From: CAYQQR01 sp964420035
Lineage (GTDB): Bacteria; Bacteroidota; Bacteroidia; Bacteroidales; SM23-62
Assembly (NCBI GenBank): GCA_964420035.1
Contig: CAYQQR010000002.1
Coordinates: 60,684 to 124,683 of the forward strand
DNA length: 64,000 bases
Direction of reading: 5' to 3'
The position numbers and the translations under genes are program-made. Below the pieces are notes generated by a model. That model was given only the letters and a program-made list of their open reading frames with translations. It was not told the DNA's origin and did not search any database. Numbering within the stretch: the first letter of the stretch is position 1; every line of letters begins with the position of its first letter. This document shows positions 1-9,459 of the stretch, piece after piece.

Positions 1-3000
1 GGGCCAGACCGGGCCAGCAAGGTTTCCTGGCAGGAAATTATATCTATTCCATCACGGAGGATAAGCTTGGAAATTTATGGATCGTTACTTCCCGGGGCCT
101 AAGCAGGTACATCCGGGAAAATGATGTTTTCGATTCACCTTCTCTCGGATTTTTGCCACGGGTACCCGGCCTGAGAAATAATGTACTGAATCTTATCGCT
201 ACCAGGCAGGGAGAATTATGTATGCTGACCCATAGCGGTATTCTCCTCTGGGACCCGGTAATGGATTCATTGAACATGATTCAAGGGGAATCGCTTTACA
301 CAGGAGATTTTCGGCTTGGTGAAGTTCCCCCCATGATTCGCAACCCGGAGGGATTGATCTGGGCTGGAGGACATCAGGCACTGATCCGCTTCAATCCGCG
401 AACCGGAAACATGCGCAATTTCCCATTTCACCCGGAACCCCGGAGTGAAACAGGAAATTATCCTGTTAGGGCTCTTTATGAAGCCTCCGGTCAGCTTTGG
501 GTGGGAACGGAAAAGGGGTTGTTTACTTTGGAAAAAGGGGGATCAAAACCAGAGCCCGTGCTTTTAAGCGGGAATAATGCCGACCTTTCCCAAACCAAGA
601 TCCTTTCCATAACCGGGGATAAGCAGGGCCGTATCTGGATCGGCACCCCTTCCGGTCTTTATATTTATGATCCATCTACCCGGAAAACAGAGTCCATTAC
701 ATATCTTGATTTACCTGCAGGACGTGCACCCCTGACCCAGGTACGGGAATTGTATATCGACAGGTCAGAGATTGTCTGGATCGGAACCATGCAGGGACTG
801 ATAAAAAATAAGATCAAGCGACCCAACTTTATCAGTTATAACAACCGGCCCGGCAGTGTACCGGAGATGTCCGGAAATCAAATCCTTTCGATCTGGCCGC
901 GGGATTCGCTGCACATCTGGCTGGGGATCGCCGGAGGAGGATTGAATATTGTGAATCGTTCGAATTCCCGGGTCCGGGAATATCATCCCAACCATACACT
1001 CCCCGACCGGCGCATCAATAATAATATGGTCTACACCATCCATGAAGATAGTGCCGGCAGGATATTCCTGGGTACCGGTGACGGGATCAATGTCATGCTG
1101 CCCGGCGAAAATAAGTTCAGGCGTTTTTGCCAGCTCTATGATGGGATCCCCTGTAACCTTTTACAGAATAATGCCGTGTATGCCCTTGAGGGGATACCAT
1201 CGGGGCTCTTGTGGATCGGTACCGAAAGGGGATTGTTCAGCTATGATTTCAGAACCCTTAAGATGAATGAGCACACCCTGATTCCATTGGATGATACCCT
1301 GATTCGTCTTCGCTCGGTATATGACATTGTCCCCAACCGGGACGGCAGTCTTTGGCTGGCTACCTCCGAAGGATTGATGGCCTATAATGCGGATCATCAG
1401 AGCAATCAATGGATAAACCTCGACAGGGTTGATCGTCCCGGACAAGCTTCCCCGGTTTATACTATACAGAAAACAGGAAAGGATATCCTTTGGGCAGGGA
1501 CCTCAAATTATCTGGCAAAATATAACCTGCTGACAGAGGAAATGATCCTTATCGAACAAAAACATGATATTCATTTTGGCACGGTTCAATCCCTGATCTC
1601 AGACCGGCATGGTTGCTTATGGATGAGCTCAAATCACGGTATATTCCGGGTCGATACAAGCAAGATATACATCACTCATTTTGATCTTTCAGATGGCCTG
1701 ATAAGTCTGGAGTTTAGCAGGGGAGCTGCCTATGCTGCCGATTGGAATGAGTTGTTTTTCGGAGGGGACGACGGCTTCAGCGTGGTGTGCCCTGATTCCC
1801 TGCTTTTCAATGAGCATGTGCCACAACTGGCTTTCACCAACCTATTAATCCACAGTGAAGACGGTGATGAAAATGTTCCGGTAATAGCCGGCAACGAGAT
1901 ACTTATTTCTCATGAGCATAATTTATTCACCCTGGAATTTGCAGCCATGGATTTCACCTATCCCTTATACAACCGTTACTACTATTCCATGGTTAAAAGG
2001 GATGATCCTCCCGAATGGATTTATCTGGGTAACCGGCATTCCGTTACCTTTTCCAATCTGCCTTCCGGTGCGTACAGGTTCACCCTGCGGGGATCCAATA
2101 ATGACGGCATCTGGAACCAGGAAGGAATAGACCTGTACTTCCGGGTGACCACACCCCTCTGGTTGTCCCGTAAAGCTTACATCTTCTATGTACTGTTTCT
2201 TGGAGGAATAATCTATATCGGGGTAGCCTACCGGACCCGGAACCTGAGAAGAGCCAACCGCATCCTTCGTGAAAAGGAGCTTGCCGCCCGGGAGGTTGCC
2301 CATCAGAAAGAACTGCTGACCATAAAGAACAAGAACATCACCGACAGCATGAATTATGCCCGGAGGATACAGGAGGCTCTGATCCCTTCGGATCATACGC
2401 TGAAACGCGTATTCCCGGAGTCTTTTATCCTGCACCGTTCCAAGGATATTGTCAGTGGTGATTTTTATTGGATTGGCGAAGATGCGGAAAGTCTTTATGT
2501 GGCCAATGTCGACTGTACCGGGCATGGTATACCGGGGGCCTTCATGTCCATTCTGGGTTTCGAACTTTTCAGGCAGGTCGTTATACAGGAACGGTACAAC
2601 GACCCGGGCAAAATACTGAAGAAGATCAATGAGAATTTTCATGAGATCTTCTTCGAGGCAGGAAATGTCATGCTTAATGACGGTATGGATGTTGCTTTTT
2701 GTGTATTTCATAAAAAGCACAATTCAGTCAGTTTTGCCGGCGCTTTCAATCCCCTCTACCTGATCAGGGACAATTCCCTGATCGAGTACAAAGGGGAGAA
2801 GTTTTCCGTTGGTGTGGATCCTGCCGGATATGTGGAAAAAAACTTCAGGACGCACCATATCGACCTCAAAGAAGGCGATGTGCTCTATACCTTTACGGAT
2901 GGTTATGTCGACCAGTTTGGAGGACCGGAAGGAAAAAAATTCAAGTACCGTCGCTTACGGCATCTCCTTTTGACGATACATCAATTTCCTATGAATAAGC

Positions 3001-3089
3001 AATTTGTATTTTTGGAAAAGACCCTTGAAGATTGGCGGGGGAACATCGATCAGATTGATGACATCCTGATCATCGGTATCAGAGTTTAA
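1..3089 (+). CDS. Beta-propeller/Y_Y_Y sensor with SpoIIE-type phosphatase (5' partial)
   Basis: The frame is open to the window edge (first codon at base 3), so the N terminus is missing; the TTG at 153 is not the real start. The first two thirds are repeats of the two-component-regulator propeller type (units such as GNLWIVTSRGLSRY, RIWIGTPSGLYIYD, LLWIGTERGLFSYD). A Y_Y_Y domain follows near 1900-2150, then one membrane helix near 2165-2230, a short coiled linker, and a PP2C-like SpoIIE phosphatase domain from about 2330 to the end with the metal-site motifs VDCTGHGIPGAFMS and FTDGYVDQFGG. The architecture predicts a periplasmic sensor controlling a cytoplasmic Ser/Thr phosphatase, probably acting on an anti-sigma-antagonist-like partner. 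No such partner lies beside it. The ligand is unknown. Confidence 0.85.
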   Translation, partial: ARPGQQGFLAGNYIYSITEDKLGNLWIVTSRGLSRYIRENDVFDSPSLGFLPRVPGLRNNVLNLIATRQGELCMLTHSGILLWDPVMDSLNMIQGESLYTGDFRLGEVPPMIRNPEGLIWAGGHQALIRFNPRTGNMRNFPFHPEPRSETGNYPVRALYEASGQLWVGTEKGLFTLEKGGSKPEPVLLSGNNADLSQTKILSITGDKQGRIWIGTPSGLYIYDPSTRKTESITYLDLPAGRAPLTQVRELYIDRSEIVWIGTMQGLIKNKIKRPNFISYNNRPGSVPEMSGNQILSIWPRDSLHIWLGIAGGGLNIVNRSNSRVREYHPNHTLPDRRINNNMVYTIHEDSAGRIFLGTGDGINVMLPGENKFRRFCQLYDGIPCNLLQNNAVYALEGIPSGLLWIGTERGLFSYDFRTLKMNEHTLIPLDDTLIRLRSVYDIVPNRDGSLWLATSEGLMAYNADHQSNQWINLDRVDRPGQASPVYTIQKTGKDILWAGTSNYLAKYNLLTEEMILIEQKHDIHFGTVQSLISDRHGCLWMSSNHGIFRVDTSKIYITHFDLSDGLISLEFSRGAAYAADWNELFFGGDDGFSVVCPDSLLFNEHVPQLAFTNLLIHSEDGDENVPVIAGNEILISHEHNLFTLEFAAMDFTYPLYNRYYYSMVKRDDPPEWIYLGNRHSVTFSNLPSGAYRFTLRGSNNDGIWNQEGIDLYFRVTTPLWLSRKAYIFYVLFLGGIIYIGVAYRTRNLRRANRILREKELAAREVAHQKELLTIKNKNITDSMNYARRIQEALIPSDHTLKRVFPESFILHRSKDIVSGDFYWIGEDAESLYVANVDCTGHGIPGAFMSILGFELFRQVVIQERYNDPGKILKKINENFHEIFFEAGNVMLNDGMDVAFCVFHKKHNSVSFAGAFNPLYLIRDNSLIEYKGEKFSVGVDPAGYVEKNFRTHHIDLKEGDVLYTFTDGYVDQFGGPEGKKFKYRRLRHLLLTIHQFPMNKQFVFLEKTLEDWRGNIDQIDDILIIGIRV

Positions 3090-3130
3090 TTCCCCCGGGT
3101 TCTACTCTGGGGTTAATACCGTTTATTAAG

Positions 3131-4858
3131 TCACTTCAGCAGCCGATCCATCTTTTCCACAAGTACGTCCATCTGGAAGGGTTTACTGATGTAGTCGTTC
3201 ATACCAACAGCAAGGCATTTTTCCCGGTCTCCCGACATGGCATTGGCGGTGATGGCCAGGATGGGTGTGTTGGTCCGGGTACTGGCTTCCAGTTCCCTGA
3301 TCTTTTTGGTAGCCAGGAAACCGTCCATGACCGGCATCTGAATATCCATCAGGATTAAATCATAACGATTCGAGCCGAATTTATCCAGGGCTTCTTTCCC
3401 ATTGTTCGCAATATCTATGTTCTTAACCACATTTTTCAGGCTCAGAATAACAATCTTCTGATTTACGAGATTGTCTTCAACCAATAAAACATTCGCACTG
3501 GAAAGATCTGCCGCCTTCTGCCCGGCCGTGCTGATCTCAAACTCTTCGGCCGGTGTAGTCTTTTTGAGTCTTTGCGGACTTTTCTCAAATTCCTTCTCAA
3601 AACTGAAGGTTACCGATTTTTCTTCCCGGGTGGTCTGTAATCCACTTCCTGTCTGCTTAAGCTGTTTTCTGAGCATGGCAACATCTTCCGGCAGTGATGG
3701 GTCCTCCTGAATATCTTCAGCCGAGGCTACTGCCAGTATCCTATTGTAGCTGTCCGGTATGACTTCCGCAAAGTAAAGGTTGACCTGGAAGAGGATCTGT
3801 ATCTCATTCGCAGTTTCCCAGTTATTGGTGATGCGGATTCTCAGGGAATCAATTTTTTGATCACCGAAATGATTGAGGAGCGTTTCCAGCAGGGTCAGGA
3901 AGATTTGTTTTAAGCGTACCGGCTGCCCTATCAGCATGGTGCTGATGGTATTGCTTATGCTCAGGTCAAGCTGGTATTGTTCATTATCGAAAATATGCAG
4001 AATGCTCTCGATGGTGGTCCGGAGATCAAAGGGAACCGGGGTTTCAGTTATTCGGTCAATGTCTTCTTCGGGCAGCGATTCGGTTACCATATTGCTCACC
4101 GCATCCACGATGTTATTGGCAGAGGCGATAATCGTATCGATCAGCTCCTTTTGTTTATCATCCAGACCTGATTCATTCAACAGGTTCCCTATCAGGGTAA
4201 TGTTGTTGAGCGAAGTGCGCAGTTTGTGGGACAGTTTGGCCATTTGTTCGTCCTTTTCAATGACCAGTTTCCTGGTTTGACCGATGTTCCTGACCAATTC
4301 CTTTTGATCATTTTGCCTCCAATATTCAAAAGAATTCAATACCAGGTAAATAGCCAGGTACACCCCAATGAAGCGAAGAGTAACCTGGGTCGTAAAAAAT
4401 TTCTCTCCCCCTATATTGAGGGGGACGAACATGAAAAAAGCAAGGATCAGCAGGTACAAACCGGAGTAAAGGGTCCCCTTCCTGGGTCCGAGCAGTATCA
4501 GGGCTAAAAGGGGATAAAGATAGGACCAGGCAAAACCGGACCCCCCGGTTCCTTTAAAAAGGACAAGGAAGATGAAAAACAGGCTTATGAGTCCCAGCAG
4601 GAAATAGGATGCCGTATCGATCTTTCTGGTTCGCTGCAGATAGAATATATTCCCCAATGCAAGGAAAAAAGTGATCCATATGGCTATGGTAAATAGATAC
4701 TGTCCTGATAGTAAGGTGCCTATACCAAAAGCAAAACAAAAAAACAAACCAATACTGCTGATTATGTTGAAGATCCTGATCCTGCTGATCAAATTGGAAT
4801 GAATGTTGCTCTTGTGGCGGAGATAGAAAAAACTGATTATTTTGTCCCTGATGCGCAT
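3131..4858 (-). CDS. Membrane hybrid histidine kinase/response regulator with degenerate ATPase domain
   Basis: 575 residues. About five hydrophobic segments lie between residues 28 and 178, followed by a HisKA helix with the H-box [12 protein letters not shown] (His about 211). The region where HATPase_c should lie (about 270-430) keeps a recognisable stretch, [10 protein letters not shown], but the N-box asparagine is absent (the text reads [11 protein letters not shown]) and I find no DxGxG or GxG ATP-lid motif. A complete receiver domain ends the protein (about 453-575; phospho-acceptor Asp near 505 in [13 protein letters not shown], Lys in SKPF). I infer that it cannot bind ATP normally and may serve as a phosphatase, a dimer partner or a phosphorelay receiver. 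It converges with the preceding phosphatase gene, 41 bases apart. Confidence 0.8.
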   Translation of the reverse strand: MRIRDKIISFFYLRHKSNIHSNLISRIRIFNIISSIGLFFCFAFGIGTLLSGQYLFTIAIWITFFLALGNIFYLQRTRKIDTASYFLLGLISLFFIFLVLFKGTGGSGFAWSYLYPLLALILLGPRKGTLYSGLYLLILAFFMFVPLNIGGEKFFTTQVTLRFIGVYLAIYLVLNSFEYWRQNDQKELVRNIGQTRKLVIEKDEQMAKLSHKLRTSLNNITLIGNLLNESGLDDKQKELIDTIIASANNIVDAVSNMVTESLPEEDIDRITETPVPFDLRTTIESILHIFDNEQYQLDLSISNTISTMLIGQPVRLKQIFLTLLETLLNHFGDQKIDSLRIRITNNWETANEIQILFQVNLYFAEVIPDSYNRILAVASAEDIQEDPSLPEDVAMLRKQLKQTGSGLQTTREEKSVTFSFEKEFEKSPQRLKKTTPAEEFEISTAGQKAADLSSANVLLVEDNLVNQKIVILSLKNVVKNIDIANNGKEALDKFGSNRYDLILMDIQMPVMDGFLATKKIRELEASTRTNTPILAITANAMSGDREKCLAVGMNDYISKPFQMDVLVEKMDRLLK

Positions 4859-5000
4859 GAATACTCGGCAGATTTTGTCTAAATTTCGTTGGATACCCGA
4901 ATAAATATATGAATTTTTTTTTTCACGGGATTCGTTAATACAATAAGGATAATAAAGGGATCATACCCTTTTTATCGCGTGTTTATAAAGCAGGTATGAT

Positions 5001-5690
5001 ATGAAATATGTTGTGAACATTTTGTTCTTATTTCTTTTGCTTACCGGAGGTGCCGCAGGACAGAGGGATTCCGTGCAGATGGTGCAGTATACACCGGACT
5101 TTGAATTTGAAGACGGGATCTACCTGAATTTTCAGATGGTTAAAAATAACAGGCCCCTGGCAAAATCCAGAATTCTTACCTCGGTTCCTTATGATGAAAG
5201 GGATTTCTATGACAGGGTGCTCGAAGAGGACTTTGTGTTCTTTTATGATGAGCTGGGCATGAAAAGGAAGGTCCCTACCAAGGATATCTGGGGATACGCC
5301 AGGAACGGGGCCCTCTTTATCGGTGTTAACAAGAGCTACTACCGGGTCACCATTGTAGGTTCCATCTGTCACTTTGTTGCCGATATTACCACCCAGAGTA
5401 CCCGCTACTACGATCCGTATTATTATTACAATCCCTACAGTACCTATTACCGATATGGCGGGGTTCCTACAACGACCACCTCTACCGAGCTCAGGCAATT
5501 TGTACTTGATTTCGAAACAGGCAAAGTCCTGGAGTACGATCATGAGAGCGTGGCGGCACTGTTGATGAAGGACCCTGAGCTGTATGATGAGTTCAGCCAG
5601 TTGAGAAAAAAGAAACGCAGGCAACTCAAATTTTTATACATTCGAAAGTTCAACGAAAGAAATCCATTGTATCTTCCTAAACGCAACTGA
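5001..5690 (+). CDS. Exported protein of unknown function
   Basis: 229 residues beginning with a clear signal peptide (a hydrophobic stretch, then GGAAGQRDS as likely cleavage region). The mature part is mixed alpha/beta and has a Tyr-rich segment near residues 135-152 (RYYDPYYYYNPYSTYYRYGG). It ends in a strongly basic tail (KKKRRQLKFLYIRKFNERN). I recognise no family. The next gene starts one base after its stop, so the two exported proteins are very probably co-transcribed. Envelope location is inferred from the signal peptide. Confidence 0.6.
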   Translation: MKYVVNILFLFLLLTGGAAGQRDSVQMVQYTPDFEFEDGIYLNFQMVKNNRPLAKSRILTSVPYDERDFYDRVLEEDFVFFYDELGMKRKVPTKDIWGYARNGALFIGVNKSYYRVTIVGSICHFVADITTQSTRYYDPYYYYNPYSTYYRYGGVPTTTTSTELRQFVLDFETGKVLEYDHESVAALLMKDPELYDEFSQLRKKKRRQLKFLYIRKFNERNPLYLPKRN

Positions 5691-5691
5691 A

Positions 5692-6552
5692 ATGAAAATA
5701 AAGCGTATTAAATCCCTCGGCCTCCTGCCGGTTCTTTTCTGCACCGGCCAACTGTTTGCCCAGTCCAATAATGCCACAGAAGCAGACCTGCAACGTTTTT
5801 TCAATACCAAGACCCTGGTCGTGCTCGATGACAGTCCCTTCAGCGAATACAACTTCTACATCAGAGAGGTGGTTGAGAAAGAGTGGACCCTAACGGAGTA
5901 CGAGTTTATTCCTTTTAAGGAATTTGAGGAAAAGCGGAAGGATTCGCGGTATTCATTTTTAAAAGCCAGCGATGTAACCTTTGAAAAGGATAAGCTGATG
6001 GCCCGCTATAAATTTCTGATGCTTTCCATGGGAGGCAACTACAGGCATGTACGACAAATGCCCGATATCGCCGGGGTTCCCATTGGTTACTCCAGTGTTG
6101 AGCCCGAGGAATACATGTATAAAGTCACCAGCCTGGTCCGTTTCCTTCACAATCATGTATTGCTGCTGAAAGAAAAACCGAAATTACTTGACGACCGTAA
6201 CCTGAATTATTACAATGATAATCTGGAAGAGATTCAGGATAAAACCTTGTATCTATTGAAAGAGGAGATGTCACCGGAATTTGACACCCGCCGGGAAATA
6301 GAAGAGGTGTATCCCCATAAATTTAAGTTTGTCACCAGAGAAGATATTAAAAAGGCCATTGAGCAGAAGGATCCGGATGTAGTGTACTTACATAAGGTGG
6401 GACCCCAGAGCACCCGGGTCAAGGCAAGATGCTATAAGATCATCATCGGGGCCGCCGATGCCAAATTCTATTATTTCGATTATCATATGATCAAAGCCGG
6501 CAAGAGACCCGACGGTTTATTGAAAAGTGACTTCAAAAAAATGGCGAGATAA
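5692..6552 (+). CDS. Exported protein of unknown function
   Basis: 286 residues with an N-terminal signal peptide ending near LFAQSNN. The mature protein is rich in charged residues, with no recognised domain or catalytic motif. It starts one base after the stop of the preceding exported protein and ends 8 bases before hisS, so all three may share a transcript, though this says little about function. It could be a Bacteroidetes-specific periplasmic protein; no function is assigned. Confidence 0.6.
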   Translation: MKIKRIKSLGLLPVLFCTGQLFAQSNNATEADLQRFFNTKTLVVLDDSPFSEYNFYIREVVEKEWTLTEYEFIPFKEFEEKRKDSRYSFLKASDVTFEKDKLMARYKFLMLSMGGNYRHVRQMPDIAGVPIGYSSVEPEEYMYKVTSLVRFLHNHVLLLKEKPKLLDDRNLNYYNDNLEEIQDKTLYLLKEEMSPEFDTRREIEEVYPHKFKFVTREDIKKAIEQKDPDVVYLHKVGPQSTRVKARCYKIIIGAADAKFYYFDYHMIKAGKRPDGLLKSDFKKMAR

Positions 6553-6560
6553 AGGGCCCT

Positions 6561-7937
6561 ATGCAAAAACCTTCAGTTCCAAAAGGCACAAGAGATTTCA
6601 CCCCCGGGGAAATGATCCGGCGTCAATATATCCTCGGGGAAATAGAAAAGGTTTTTAAATCATTTGGCTATCTGCCCATTGAGACCCCCGCTATCGAGAC
6701 CCTGGAAACATTGCTGGGGAAGTATGGCGAGGAGGGAGATAAGCTCCTTTTCAGGATACTGAATTCAGGCGATTTTCTCTCGGAACTCGACCAGCGGGAC
6801 CTTGCCAGTAAAGATTCCGCTCGCGTAGCCATGCAGATATGTGAGAAGGGACTGCGTTATGATCTTACGGTCCCTTTTGCACGCTTCGTCGTACAAAACA
6901 GGAATGAGATCAACTTTCCTTTTAAACGGTATCAGATTCAGCCCGTATGGCGTGCCGATAAACCCCAAAAAGGCCGGTACAGGGAGTTTTACCAGTGTGA
7001 TGCCGATGTGATCGGAAGCAATGCTTTACTCAATGAGGCCGAACTGTTGCTGATCATCGACCGGGTGTTTAAAGCTTTGAACCTCAGGGTACGAATCAGG
7101 TTGAACCACAGAAAGATACTAACGGGTCTGGCAGAAGCAGCCGGTATTGCAGACCAAATGAATGAGTTTACAGTGGCCCTGGACAAACTTGATAAGGTAG
7201 GACTGGAGGGTGTGCTGAAAGAATTAAGGGAACGGGGTGTTCCCGCCCCGGCGATCAGCATGTTAAAACCCATCATTACTGCCCCCGGAAGCAACGCGGA
7301 TAAACTTTCCGTTTTGGCTGAGGCGTTGACAGCCTCAGAGACCGGAAAGAAGGGGCTGGAAGAAATGCAGAGCCTTTTGGAGTATGTTGAAACCAGCGAC
7401 CTGCAGGCCGGGGTGGTGCTTGATATTTCCCTGGCGCGCGGACTGGATTATTATACAGGGAACATCATTGAGGTGCTCTCCCGGGAGATGGAGATAGGCA
7501 GTATATGTGGCGGGGGGCGTTATGACGACCTGACAGGGATTTTTGGTTTGCCGGATATTTCGGGTGTTGGGATCTCTTTTGGCGCCGACCGTATCTATGA
7601 TGTCCTGAAAAAACTGGACCGTTTTCCGGAGACCACAAAAAACACCACGGAGCTGCTTTTTGTCAATTTTATGGAGACCAGAGGCAGCGATCTTTTGAAA
7701 ATGGCCGGGCAGTGCAGGGATGCAGGTATTGTCACCGAATTATATCCCGATCCTTCCAGGCTCAAGAAACAGTTGAACTACGCCAATAAAAACAATATTC
7801 CTTATGTAGCCATGGCCGGAGAGAAGGAGTTAGGTGCCGGCAAGATCACCCTCAAGGATATGCAGTCCGGTAACCAGGAAAGCATGACCCTGGAGGAGAT
7901 CATACGGCAACTGGCCGGACCCCGTGATAAAAGCTAA
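6561..7937 (+). CDS. hisS: Histidine--tRNA ligase
   Basis: 458 residues, the usual size for a class II HisRS; it charges tRNA(His) with histidine. Visible signatures are PKGTRDFTPGE at the N terminus, the motif 2 region QPVWRADKPQKGRYREFYQC, the histidine-specific blocks LARGLDYYTGNIIEV and GSICGGGRYDDL, and a motif 3-like GVGISFGADRIYDVL. A C-terminal anticodon-binding domain covers roughly the last 100 residues. The ATG at 6561 lies 8 bases after the previous stop. The next gene, for histidine breakdown, begins at or just after the hisS stop. Confidence 0.96.
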   Translation: MQKPSVPKGTRDFTPGEMIRRQYILGEIEKVFKSFGYLPIETPAIETLETLLGKYGEEGDKLLFRILNSGDFLSELDQRDLASKDSARVAMQICEKGLRYDLTVPFARFVVQNRNEINFPFKRYQIQPVWRADKPQKGRYREFYQCDADVIGSNALLNEAELLLIIDRVFKALNLRVRIRLNHRKILTGLAEAAGIADQMNEFTVALDKLDKVGLEGVLKELRERGVPAPAISMLKPIITAPGSNADKLSVLAEALTASETGKKGLEEMQSLLEYVETSDLQAGVVLDISLARGLDYYTGNIIEVLSREMEIGSICGGGRYDDLTGIFGLPDISGVGISFGADRIYDVLKKLDRFPETTKNTTELLFVNFMETRGSDLLKMAGQCRDAGIVTELYPDPSRLKKQLNYANKNNIPYVAMAGEKELGAGKITLKDMQSGNQESMTLEEIIRQLAGPRDKS

Positions 7938-7950
7938 AAACATTGTCACC

Positions 7951-9459
7951 ATGGACGTTCATCCGATATCATCCGAAACGCTTGAGCTGAGGCGCATTGA
8001 GGAGATACTTAAGGGGGACGTGGAGATTCGTCTTTCCGAGAGTTCCCGCAAGAGGATCATTAAATGCAGAGATTACCTGGAGAAGAAAATAAGGGATCGC
8101 CGGGTTCCTTTGTACGGGATCAACACGGGTTTCGGCTCCCTGCATGACCGGTCTGTATCGGAGCAGGAACTGGGTCAATTACAGGAAAACCTTGTAAAAT
8201 CCCATGCCTGTGGTATGGGCCGTGAGGTCCCCGGGGAAATCGTCAGGCTGATGATCTTTCTTAAAATACAGGCCCTGTCCTATGGCAATTCCGGGGTAAC
8301 CGAGGCTACGGTGGATCGGCTGGTGGATTTTTTTAACATGAAGGTCCATCCGGTGGTTTATGAATACGGTTCGCTGGGAGCATCCGGTGACCTGGCCCCT
8401 CTTGCTCATATGTCCCTGCCTCTAATTGGTTTGGGAGCGGTGTACCACAAGGGTGAAAAAAAATCCACCGGGGAGCTTTACAAGCAAACCGGTATGCAGG
8501 CCATCCGTCTGCACTCCAAGGAAGGACTGGCACTGTTGAATGGAACACAGTTCATGAGTGCCTATGGGGTTTATGCAACCCTGAAGGTTTTTAAACTCTC
8601 CCTGCTTACCGACATCATCGGGGCCCTGTCGCTGGATGCTTTTGATGGACGGATAGAACCCTTCCACCATTTGATACAGGAGATAAGACCCTATGACGGT
8701 CAGATAAAAACAGCACGGCTGGTGCGTTATGTACTGGAAGGGAGTGAAATGATCAAGCGGAATAAAAAACATGTTCAGGACCCCTATTCTTTTCGTTGTA
8801 TACCCCAGGTTCACGGGGCCTCAAAGGATTCTATCAATTATGTGGCCTACGTATTCCAGAAAGAGATAAACTCTGTAACCGATAATCCCACCATATTTCC
8901 TGAGGAGGACCTGATCATTTCGGCAGGCAACTTCCATGGTCAGCCCCTGGCCCTGGCATTGGACAATCTTTCCATCGCCATGTCGGAGCTGGGCAGTGTT
9001 TCCGAGCGCCGGACCTACCAGCTGCTGAACGGCAAAAGGGAGCTGCCTCCCTTCCTGATAGCCAATCCCGGACTGAACTCCGGGTTTATGATACCTCAAT
9101 ATACTGCAGCAGCAATGGTTTCCAGGAACAAACAGCTCTGCACCCCTGCTTCGGTAGATTCTATTGAAACCTCGCAGGGACAGGAAGATCATGTCAGCAT
9201 GGGGGCCAACGCGGCCATGAAGGCCTATCGTGTATTGCAAAATCTGGAAAGTATATTGGCCATCGAGTTGTATACTGCGGCCCAGGCGATGAACTTCCGA
9301 AGACCTGCAAAAACGTCCCCCTACCTGGAACGTTTTCTTGAGAAATACAGAAGAGTGGTTCCTTTTATGGAACACGACCGGGTCATGTACACGGATATGG
9401 AGAATTCGGTCGACTTTATCCGTGATGTGGACCTGGAACTGCCTGCTGAATTTCTCTAG
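7951..9459 (+). CDS. hutH: Histidine ammonia-lyase
   Basis: Deaminates L-histidine to urocanate, the first step of histidine use. The MIO-cofactor triad Ala-Ser-Gly sits in GSLGASGDLAPLAH, and YGINTGFGSL carries the conserved active-site Tyr. The substrate-selectivity pair in the helix LVKSHACGMG is Ser-His, as in histidine lyases; tyrosine lyases have His-Leu there. The ATG at 7951 (MDVHPISS) is chosen because related proteins begin a few residues before this block. A GTG at 7924 is in frame and would overlap hisS by 14 bases. No hutU, hutI or hutG follows here, so later steps must be encoded elsewhere. A putative permease gene converges on it. Confidence 0.92.
   Translation: MDVHPISSETLELRRIEEILKGDVEIRLSESSRKRIIKCRDYLEKKIRDRRVPLYGINTGFGSLHDRSVSEQELGQLQENLVKSHACGMGREVPGEIVRLMIFLKIQALSYGNSGVTEATVDRLVDFFNMKVHPVVYEYGSLGASGDLAPLAHMSLPLIGLGAVYHKGEKKSTGELYKQTGMQAIRLHSKEGLALLNGTQFMSAYGVYATLKVFKLSLLTDIIGALSLDAFDGRIEPFHHLIQEIRPYDGQIKTARLVRYVLEGSEMIKRNKKHVQDPYSFRCIPQVHGASKDSINYVAYVFQKEINSVTDNPTIFPEEDLIISAGNFHGQPLALALDNLSIAMSELGSVSERRTYQLLNGKRELPPFLIANPGLNSGFMIPQYTAAAMVSRNKQLCTPASVDSIETSQGQEDHVSMGANAAMKAYRVLQNLESILAIELYTAAQAMNFRRPAKTSPYLERFLEKYRRVVPFMEHDRVMYTDMENSVDFIRDVDLELPAEFL

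Noticed and set aside
1965..2720. A 251-codon minus-strand frame opposite the sensor phosphatase
   Set aside because: It lies wholly antisense to a domain-rich gene and has no recognisable protein features.
7951..9459. Tyrosine ammonia-lyase of a pigment pathway
   Set aside because: The selectivity pair is Ser-His, not His-Leu, and no aryl-polyene or flexirubin genes are nearby.
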